From contig OY725503.1 of assembly GCA_963281255.1 (NCBI GenBank), positions 3,906,001 to 3,970,000 of the forward strand: a DNA stretch of 64,000 bases. The letters are read 5' to 3'. Of this stretch, positions 55,239-64,000 are shown one piece after another. The stretch's first letter is position 1; each line of letters starts with the position of its first letter. The position numbers were made by a program, and so were the translations under genes. The DNA comes from Aphrocallistes beatrix (Eukaryota; Porifera; Hexactinellida; Sceptrulophora; Aphrocallistidae). A model generated the notes under the pieces. It did not search any database, was not told the origin of the DNA, and saw only the letters and a list, made by a program, of their open reading frames with translations.

Positions 55239-56999
55239 AAGTGACGGTGCGAGCATACGTGGGATCACTTACGGAGCTTAGATACGCGAGGAAGATGGGC
55301 CAAGTTAATTGTTTTTACCCCCACCATCAAAGCAATTAGCATACAGTATAGTGTTTGAGTTTGTATTGTCCTATGCGTGTTTGTGTTCGTTTGATTTGAT
55401 TATTTTTATTACAAATGTCAAATGGTGTATAAGTTATCATCTAGGCACGATCAATAGGTGAAAGTTTGTGCACTTTTCGGAGAGTTCAATAGCCACTCTT
55501 GCATCAGACTGTAATGAGATGTTACTCAAAGATTCTATTTCTATTCGCATTTAGTATTTTATTTTGTGTTTTTAATAATGTCATATGTTACATATAATAA
55601 ACAATGATTTTCAGTTTCCTTCGCTATTCCTTTTAACCTGATGATTAGGGGATCCTTTTTAAGGAATTCGCACATACAAAAATAGGCTGCAAAAATAGAA
55701 ATCCGCAATTTCCAAATGACGATATCAGATTTTAAGTATTGCGTCATGCTAATAAGAGTTGTTATTTGATGATCACACACTAAACCAGAGCAAATAAAAC
55801 GAGGAGTCAAAAAGTTGACTTTTGAGCCTGGGAATTCTCACATTAACATGGATATAAACCATTTCTAGCGTAAACTTAATATTCATACGAAAGTAATTTA
55901 AACAAAATCTGATTATTCGAATAGCTTAGATGAGAATGTAACTTTGTGAGACGCAATGATACGTAGTGTCTGGACACGTTCATTCTACATTTGAATGACC
56001 CAATAATTAGAGTCCTCATGACCACATAAATAAACAGCAAATGTTGCATGTAAAAGCAGCAACTACTAAGGTATTTCAACTTGCATCGTTCCCGTATCAA
56101 TTTAATCAGTGACTGTGAAGTCGAATCATCCATATCGCTGCAGCGTAGAATATCAAGTCATAGCCAAGATTGTTTGTTTGTTAACTTAAATGTGTCCACC
56201 AAAGGTAACATTCCATTACAACTGAGTGGAGTAAATGTGACGTCATAAAAATTAGCAAAAGAAAATACTTACTTGTTTGAAATCTGAATGTTTGTAATTC
56301 ATTTTAATATTGCCATTCCCAAAACAAACAAAATTGAGAGTGGAAGTTGATAGTAAAAGATGCAACAAAGGAGTATATATATATATCGACATATAATGTT
56401 TGAGAGAGATCTAACAATATAAGACAAACGGCAGTGGAAGTAAGGATATATCGTTTCATTATTCATGAGCTACCACATTGACCACCAGATATACCATCTA
56501 TAGGTAGGGTGACATGGTGGTTGAAGGTCAAGGTTAAACTATTCCATGAGGTGGTGGAGATAGTAAAGTTTGAGTTCTATCGTCAATCAGCTTTTGGGAT
56601 GTGTTAACTACATTTATCAAAAATGCTGATTCATCATTATACTTAGTAATATCGATTTCATACTCGAATACGATATTTTGTAGCGTCAAAAGTGTAAGTA
56701 TTTTTCCGGAGATTGAATGAACCGGAATAAATTCGGAATAATTTATTGTATGTACATATACAAGATAAATAAAAAATTTGGAGATAGTGGCAAGCAAGGT
56801 TAGTGGGTGTGACATTCAGTAAATTATGATTAGTCAATGTGTCATGGCATTTGCTAAGCAAATTATCGAGTTCCTGATCTCACAAACATGTGCACATACA
56901 TTAATCGATTAAATAAATTGAATAAAATGAACGATGATTTCAAACGCACCAGCATGGGCTAAACATACATTCTATTGATAAGATGAAGGTGAGAGTGAA
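55239..56999. other. Convergent 3' region, nanos copy 2 and HEAT-repeat gene
   Basis: About 1.76 kb of AT-rich DNA. The first few hundred bases are probably nanos 3' untranslated region. Short minus-strand ORFs (55559-55810, 55876-56133, 56534-56861) show no family signature and overlap in different frames. A short TA run occurs near 56375. Confidence 0.6.
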
Positions 57000-59367
57000 T
57001 TATTGGATTGAGGTGCAGACATCGTCGAATTTGGGTAGGAGTAACTGGTCAAAATTCTCTATTCTCAGTCGCATTATATCTCGACCTAAAAACTGCACTA
57101 GCTCAATCAAGGATTCCTTCGCAGCTCTAGCTGTAGCGATGTTAGGATGCTCTAACGAATAGAATAACATTTCTATGAACAGATGCAGTTGAGGTTTGAA
57201 AACTTTCTTCCCAACACCTTTAGCTATCAAAGGAAGCGCCCTGCATATCGTCTCGAAGAGTTGTATGTGCTGTGAGTAATGTCTAATCCTAACTGCTTCG
57301 CTTAGTAACGGGATTATCTCGACGATTCTACTGTGTGCAATGGGATTCTGTGATAACTCTGCAAGCAGGTAAACACAGCCATCAGTTCGCATCCATGGTT
57401 GCGAGAGAGAGTTCACAGAGGGAGCGCTTGGAGCGCTCACTTCTTTCTCACCTGGGACAACCAACTCTTGGCACTTGACTACGCCGTAAAAAGCCGCGTG
57501 GATCGCAGGGTCATCGTAGACAGGCACTGCCTTCTGCTCCTGTACCTGCGTTATTCGCCGCTTCACCTCCACGAATATTCCGTCAAGTACTTTGTCTTGG
57601 TAGACTTTGGCAAGATCTGACAGTGCAAATGCCGCGCTCTGTCTAGTAGACGGGATAAAGTCTCCTAACACTTCTAAGAGGGAGGGCAACAAATCCTTGA
57701 TGAGAGAAAGGTATTTCGTAGGAAATAGCGGTATCAATGCTGTGTAGCAGTAACAAGTCGCTTCTCGTACAGGCCAGCAAGGATCCTTGATAGTCCTCAT
57801 TAAGCAGGCAGCAATGTCCTCTTGATAAGACTCGATCAGCTCGGAAGGAATCTTCCTACCCAATTCCCCTATACAATGGAGCACAGCTGTCCTTACTGCG
57901 TGGTTCTCGCTGACAGATTGGCTCAGGTAGAAGTGCAGAATCGCTTCGAGGTGCGTTTCTACCAGGTGCTGTCCATTTCCCTCTGTTATAATGCGCCAGG
58001 TCTCACAACTGTATGTCTGCACACCAGTGGCTTCGTAATACCTACAGCGTATTATGTGCATTGACAATTTGACATCAAATCATGAAGTGATTCGATAGAA
58101 ATATTGATTAGGCTGAGGAGGGTAGTAATTAATTATTTTTGTGTGTCATTATATTATTGATATATCAGCACATGTTTGCTCCAATCGGGATTACGAGTGC
58201 TATGATTAAATACGACAGCCACTAATTGAAGAATTCAATGACACAATAGCGTCTGTATGATTGAGAGGAATGCAAACTTACCTGTTTAGACAGAGCGGCG
58301 GCAGCAGCGTAGGGAAGAACTCAGACCAATCTTTTTTCGGAAGATTGATGAAAAAGTGTCTACAAGCAATGCATCCCGACATCCGCACCTGACTCCAGTC
58401 ATCAGACAGTCCCACATAGATACAGTCCACGAGTGTGCTCTTCCATTTCATGCAGGCTCTTACAGTGTCTGCCTCAGCGGAGTCTGTGGAAGGCTGCTCT
58501 ACTATCAAACTGACAATGTTGAAAGTAGATTCTCGAATAAATCTGTTCGGGTGTCTACAAGTCTTCTCAATCAAGTTTATTAGACGCGTATTGACGAACA
58601 TGTCAAATTCTCTCGGCCCTTTTGCACACTCATTGCATCCTTTAGCTGTATACCTAGAAAACAACTCGTAAACGTACAAAGTAGGCAAAGGATACAAATA
58701 AAAGAAATGGAATCGGATGCTCAGTGTCTGACCTTATGCTCTCCAGGCAAGCTTCTAGATACTTCCACGTCTTAGCATCGTACTCGGGGTCTTCAGAGTA
58801 CGGGTCGTGCTTGGGACTAATGCTACAGTTGATGGCAGGAGATTCCTGTGCTAGAGTGGAGACGGAGAAGTAGCGCTCTGCAACAGAAAGAACAGAGTCA
58901 TGCAATTGTGCGAAACATCGCGATCCGTAGACTTTCGATAGCACATCAAGCAGTTTCGCAGTTTCGTTACGAACTGTTACTTCTTTTGATTGAATCAATG
59001 TGTTAAATTTCGCGAGATACAATTCTACCAGGTCGTAGTTAATTTTATCAATCTGAGCTAACATTTCTGTGATAAGAAGCACGCCATGTATGTTTTCCCA
59101 GGGAGTGTTGTTGAGATTCGAGTTGAGCGTTTCTGAAATGAAACTGGAGACATCAGACAAGATGTGAGGGTTGGAGGCTTCAGACTCCGAGGTGACGAGA
59201 GTTTGCTGGAGAAGTGCGATTGCTCTCACTCTCTCCACGCGTTTCGCACTCTGCGACTGAGGGAGAAGCAGCGAAATCTCTGTACTCATGGGACTAGTTG
59301 GAATGTTGAATTTTGAACCGATTAAATAGTGAGAAACTTCTCCGATTAATTTACTACGAATTGCCAT
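57000..59367 (-). CDS. Conserved-looking HEAT-repeat protein, function unknown
   Basis: Three exons, 58733-59367, 58282-58653 and 57000-58041, join in frame to 682 residues. The sequence is a series of amphipathic helix pairs typical of HEAT/ARM solenoids, for example HCIGELGRKIPSELIESY, REATCYCYTALIPLF and AFALSDLAKVYQDKV. No catalytic motif, signal peptide or membrane segment is visible. I do not recognise a named family. The start (MAIRSKLIGEV) lies 128 bp downstream of the GTF2H5 stop on the same strand, so the two could share a promoter or be co-transcribed. Confidence 0.8.
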
Positions 59368-59495
59368 ATAAGGAATTCGATGGCTCGGATTCTCAAGATT
59401 TTAAAAGAAATAAATGAACCAAATTCAAGCAATTCTTTCTCACAAAAAAAATCTTAAAACAAAAAGGTATTAACTAAGCCCATCTTGAATCTTGA

Positions 59496-59750
59496 TCAGA
59501 ATTTATGATGGCCCATTGCAGGTACAGGTGGCTGTGGAATGGCAGAATAGGAATTCCGTTCCATTAGTTCGTCAATCCTGTCCTGTATCTTCCCGAGGAG
59601 TTTAGGATCGTCCGCGAGAAAGAGATGCTCCTCGTCCAGATCTTGAATGATGAAGACATAGCCGAACTCGTTCGTCTCCTGTAAGTGGAGGATGAACTGC
59701 TTCATGGCTGGGTCACACGTCACCAAGATTCCCTTGTTAAAGTTAACCAT
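59496..59750 (-). CDS. GTF2H5: TFIIH subunit 5 (p8/TTDA)
   Basis: The smallest core subunit of TFIIH, which stabilises the complex in transcription and nucleotide-excision repair. 84 residues (human is 71), intronless in the coding part. It starts MVNFNKGILVTCDPAMKQFI and has FIIQDLDEEHLFL, as in human p8 (FIIQDIDDTHVFV). The last dozen residues, rich in Pro and His, are an extension. The ATG at 59750 is supported by the match; the frame stays open a few codons upstream. Confidence 0.93.
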   Translation of the reverse strand: MVNFNKGILVTCDPAMKQFILHLQETNEFGYVFIIQDLDEEHLFLADDPKLLGKIQDRIDELMERNSYSAIPQPPVPAMGHHKF

Positions 59751-60154
59751 TCTACTCACGAACAAATAACACAAGCTTAGTCAAGTATCAGCAGTTCTCT
59801 TACTTAAATGTTGAGAATCAAAATATATTTTTTTAAATTTTGAATGGAAAATCTGAAGTATACATCAGTTAGTTATTAAGAGGCATAAATTGGGAGTACA
59901 TACGTATAAATCCTTGTATTTAGATATCAGAGCAAGTTTGTTATTCCTTCAGTACATTCATCACAATCAACATAAATACCAATTACATTAAAAACAAATT
60001 GGGACAAGGTAAGCACTAGATGTATATAGAGTTTGTAATAGTATAAAGAAAGAGGATATATTTAATAATCACATCAGTATCTAACTACATAGGATATGTG
60101 GAGGTATTTCTCTACTAGTAAGAAGTCGCCAGATTTCCTCGACTAGAGCTGGCC
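59751..60154. other. Region between VAMP stop and GTF2H5 start
   Basis: 404 bp of AT-rich DNA holding the VAMP 3' end and the GTF2H5 promoter. No feature was recognised. Confidence 0.5.
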
Positions 60155-60963
60155 TCATTTATTGTTTTTGTTCGAGGCAACGGCTGCGATAATGATGATC
60201 GCTAGAAAGAAAACAATTTATACTTCAATTTCCGTCTAAACATAGGATCAATCACGATAAAATTGTACATAGAAACTCACCAATAATGACAATCAGAATG
60301 ACGGCAATGATTATAATAAGAATAATCCACATCTAATAGAGACATAAGATTTAGAAGAATCCTAACCAGAAAATGATTCCAAACAAGGCATTTCTTACCT
60401 TAACATTCTGCCACCACATCTTCCTCTTGAGACGCGTAGCTCCGTATGCGAACTGTTTCGAACCATACTCAAGCTGGTCTAAGGGAAATAACACAAGTAA
60501 ACACTAGATAGGATTAAGATGGATTTTCATCTTAATATCAGTTCATAATGGCTAACCAGCTCTCTGATCGATGTCTGATAGCTTCTGGTCTCGGTCTAAC
60601 AACTTCTCTATGTTGGTTTTCAGATGGGTTTTGACCTGATAGATTAATTTATTAGTTTAAAACCCTAACAATGGAAATAGAAACATTGCATCTTTATCAG
60701 TTAATTCGAGAGAGAAATAACAGCAAATACAGCTCCCAATAAGGAGATAGTGATCACCTCAGTTGTCTTGGCTTGTGTCTCGCGAATTCTATCAGTTTCC
60801 CTTGTGTCCCTACCATTAGTTCAGAAGATAAATACAATATCCGCTATACTCTATACATATGTTCTAGTTGTCCCAACTTTCAGAATTACAGCGAAACTTC
60901 AGTTATCTGAAAGGTTTTTGGGTAGTTTGGATAGTCGAGTCTTTACACAGATACAACTTACAT
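60155..60963 (-). CDS. VAMP/synaptobrevin-type R-SNARE
   Basis: A vesicle membrane fusion protein. Exons 60962-60963 (AT of the start codon, plus 5' UTR), 60758-60809, 60557-60635, 60399-60478, 60281-60332 and 60155-60201 join to 103 residues. The SNARE motif contains the zero-layer Arg in IEKLLDRDQKLSDIDQRA and continues to RLKRKMWWQNVK. A C-terminal membrane anchor rich in Ile (MWIILIIIIAVILIVII) and a short luminal tail (ASNKNNK) follow. Size and layout resemble VAMP8 or VAMP4/5 more than long neuronal VAMP2. The start codon forms only after splicing, AT at the end of one exon and G at the start of the next. No signal peptide is needed for this tail-anchored class. Confidence 0.88.
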
Positions 60964-61020
60964 GTTGTTATGCTGATGGTACGAGAAGATTGGAGAAGGG
61001 GGAGGGGTCGATACTAATTG

Positions 61021-61722
61021 CTAACTTTCAAACAAAATAATATTAGATACATTCCAATTTAATGAAATAAACCCTAAAATAAAGGCAGTCTACACTCTCA
61101 AGAAGGAATAATTAGGATTATCAATGCGTAATTTGTTATCTGCTGAATCTCGTGGAAAAGATCTTTTCTCTCACCATCGTATATCCCATGATAAGGATAA
61201 CTTAAAACCAAAGGATATAAGATTAATTAGTTCTCTGTTTAATTCCTAGTAGAGCTTTCAGAAGTTTATGATAATGCCTATTCATTCGACTATCTAAGAC
61301 AAACATGTGATTCAAATTGATACCTTGAATCTTTTAAGAATTCGGGATCTCACGATTCTATCACCAAACAACCCTCACAAAAAATACTGGAAATATTAGC
61401 TCTTGAATAAATTGGAAGTGAATGGGCATAATTATACAATCGAATTAACTCTTTACAATCGATTAAAATAGAATTAGAGGTGGATTTCCCTTCATAACGT
61501 ATCTTATGTCAGATCGAGGTTTGCTAATTTACCAATGCAAGACTAAATTATTTTAAGAAAACTGAACCTAAAATCGTTGATCCAATATTGAATAATGCAT
61601 AAACTAGTCAAGTGTTCGCCCATACAAGTTCTATATTATCACGAGTGTAATGACATACATACAATTCAATAAATTCAAGAAGTATTCCCCAATGAATCCT
61701 TGGCTTGCACAGTTAATAAGCT
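61021..61722. other. Intergenic region upstream of VAMP, downstream of HMGCL
   Basis: About 700 bp, AT-rich. It contains the VAMP promoter side, possibly a further untranslated exon, and the HMGCL 3' flank. No other feature was recognised. Confidence 0.5.
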
Positions 61723-63216
61723 TCAAAGCTTTGATTTGGTAAAAGCAACCTTTGAGCCATTCGGTCGTTCCAGAAACTCAGAAATGTAATTCCCCGCTTC
61801 AATAAGTTTCCCTAAATTCACACCTGTCTCCATCCCACTGCCGTGCAGCATGTAGACCAAATCTTCTGTCGAAACATTTCCAGAAGCTCCTTCAGCGTAA
61901 GGACAGCCGCCCAACCCAGCTACACTAGCATCCACAGTCCGAATTCCATACACGAGTGCTACCATTATGTTTGCCAGTGCTTGTCCATAGGTATCATGGC
62001 AGTGTATGGCAAGTTTTCCTACAGAGACAGTCTGGCACATCTCCTTCAGCAGTGAGTCCATTGTCCCTGGAGTACCCACTCCAATGGTGTCGCCAAGCGA
62101 TACCTCGTAACATCCCATTTCAAGGAGCTTTTCCGTTACATCGATTACTGCTTTAGGGGTGATGGGACCTTCATAAGGACAACCAAGGACGCAAGACACG
62201 TATCCACGAACCTTGATTTGTTCCGACAATGCTCGACTGCATACTTGACGGAATTTATCTAAAGGACAACATTACTATTATTCGTGGAGCTACCAAGTTC
62301 ATTGCATTAATGAAGCATTGGAATCTGCTTATGCAGAGAACAGTTCGAGATGTGCCCGAAACGCGATGACCATCATGTTACACGTCTAATTTCAATAATA
62401 ATAGAGATTTGGTTTAAAATTCTTACAAATACAAATCAATTAAAATGCCATTACATAAACAGATGTGAAGATACAAATTGCGATCATATAATTGTTTAAT
62501 TTCTAAAAGTATTCTAATAATCGTTTTGTGGTGATCTGAACTTGCAAGATTTTCCCATGTATTATCTTGATTATACTTTTAAATCTAGTGTGCGGGTGGC
62601 TCGAGTCATGTTTCGATGGATTTCTACCATTTATCATATGGCAATATAGAATATAGCTTTGTAAAAATTTGATTAATAATTGATTAGGAAAATTCTTACA
62701 TTGCAAAGTAATTAATTAAAACATATTTTGATGCAATATCTAATTATGATCGTCCAAAAAATATTTTCGATAAATTCGGTGATTTAATACGCAAGTACCT
62801 AAACTCTCAGCTATGGTTGCATTGATATTTTTCTTGGAGAAAGTTTCAGAAGCAGCAGCAAATATTGCTATTTCCTTTGCATCGCATTCCATGGCTGCTT
62901 CTAGTCCTTTCAGATTGGGTGTGAGTACGGAATAGCTGACTCCTGGCCTTCGAATGAGTCCCTTCATTACTTCTTTTTGATCAGCCATTTGTGGTATCCA
63001 TTTGGGTGAAACAAAACTTGTTACTTCGATTCTGTTCAGTCCACTCTCAGCTAGCTTATCAATCAACTTCAGTTTTACAGCAGTCGGTACATTAGTTTTC
63101 TCGTTCTGCAGTCCATCTCGTGGTCCTACCTCAACGATGTGTACGAATTTCCCGTTTTGCAAGCCATTTTTGATGCTAGAAAGTGAAGACAAACATCTAA
63201 AAGCAGACTGTCTCAT
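61723..63216 (-). CDS. HMGCL: Hydroxymethylglutaryl-CoA lyase
   Basis: Splits HMG-CoA into acetoacetate and acetyl-CoA in ketogenesis and leucine breakdown. Two exons, 62799-63216 and 61723-62258, join to 317 residues (human is 325). [12 protein letters not shown] (substrate and metal site), [12 protein letters not shown], the CVLGCPYEG loop, [12 protein letters not shown] and the signature [16 protein letters not shown] are intact. The N-terminus ([14 protein letters not shown]) looks like a mitochondrial presequence, and the protein ends in SKL, a classical peroxisomal signal, so dual location is likely. The 540-bp intron holds nothing recognisable. Confidence 0.96.
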
Positions 63217-64000
63217 CTCAGTCTAATGGACTGTAATGTAATTAAGGAAATTCGTTATACTAAATAAGGGCCCGTGTTGTATCGATCACCTTTAAGGACA
63301 AAGCATTGAAATATCATAAATTGAGATGTGTCATTTCAACCTTGGAATGGAGCGATTGGATGTCCATAAATAGTAGATCTTAATTTCCATTATCTGGAAG
63401 CAATTAAAAGCCGTTCAACTCTTGGCCTTGAAACCTCAATAATAATTAGCATTGAGTTGCTTGGAACTCACTTATTTAATGTATAAAGTATGAATGCAAC
63501 TTTTAAGTGTCTAGTTCACTCTCCTTTGGAATAAATAAATTTCCGATGAAAGCCAGCAAAACTACGATCCGAGATCCTACATAAATTATAGGACTTTTCT
63601 AACGAACAAATTTGCATAGTGTCAGGTTTATCAGACTTAAGTTGTTTCATTCCTTGGATTATAATGCGATTGAATGTAAATTTATTAATAACATGGAGAT
63701 GGAACTTCGAACTTTTGATGTGGGAGAACAGCATAGAGGTGAACAACCGAATACAGAATTATAAAGAAATGCGATGACAAGATATCTAACGCCATCGGGA
63801 AACGGAAACATAGATGTACATATTAACCAGGTTTTATTGTCAGATAAACAATTACATTTTGTTTAAAGAAATCTTAGATGAATAATAACAACTGACCTTC
63901 TCATAATCTTATCTAGAGGTTAAGCTAGGCAAGATAAAAGCTGACAAAGCCTGCCTATCAGTGGTAGGTATGTGGAGGGTTCGGGAGTTCCTCCTTACAC
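63217..64000. other. Region upstream of HMGCL to window end
   Basis: 784 bp with the HMGCL promoter side. A 76-residue minus-strand frame (63516-63746) shows no family signature. Nothing else is supportable. Confidence 0.5.

Noticed and set aside
55559..56861. Several short minus-strand ORFs between nanos copy 2 and the HEAT gene
   Set aside because: They overlap in different frames, show no domain signature and match the expectation for AT-rich flanks.

Overview
The window is animal nuclear DNA from a compact, AT-rich, intron-containing genome. Introns have GT-AG ends and are mostly 50-150 bp. There is about one gene per 3 kb on both strands. The animal markers are axonemal outer-arm dynein, two nanos genes, a FERM-PDZ tyrosine phosphatase, a SEPT6-type septin and CK1 gamma. 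The proteins are close to human ones, which suggests a slowly evolving invertebrate; no species can be named from this window alone.

Region 1 (1-20667, +): about 52 exons of a DNAH5/DNAH8-type outer-arm dynein heavy chain. The 5' end lies outside the window. Its introns host other things: an intronless nanos on the same strand (6751-7275), an intronless SRP9 on the opposite strand (15181-15408), and a 1.9-kb inverted-repeat DNA transposon (18518-20398) in the last intron.

Region 2 (20873-30658, all -): PDIA6 (ER disulfide isomerase), eIF5A, a FERM-PDZ-PTP phosphatase with small transposon fragments in its introns, and a macro-domain-like protein.

Region 3 (30659-33632): a gene-poor stretch with 24-bp and 34-bp minisatellites.

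Region 4 (33633-47000): an intronless kinase that ends in an ATG11/FIP200-type claw domain (-), divergent from a SEPT6-type septin (+). Then come RANBP9/10 (+), two tandem copies of the 25-residue ribosomal protein eL41 (+), an NHL-repeat protein (+), SCPx (+), a small eIF3j-like protein (-), and POP5 (+).

Region 5 (47557-63216): CK1 gamma (-), CHTF18 (-), a second nanos with three exons (+), a HEAT-repeat protein (-), TFIIH subunit GTF2H5 (-), a VAMP-type R-SNARE (-) whose start codon is split by an intron, and HMG-CoA lyase (-).

Most neighbours are unrelated housekeeping genes, so the layout reflects compaction rather than pathway clusters. The most unusual object is the 779-residue protein at 33633-35972. 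It joins a ULK/TBK1-like kinase, a ubiquitin-like and coiled-coil middle, and a FIP200/ATG11 claw in one open reading frame. In known animals the kinase and the scaffold of the autophagy-initiation machinery are separate proteins.
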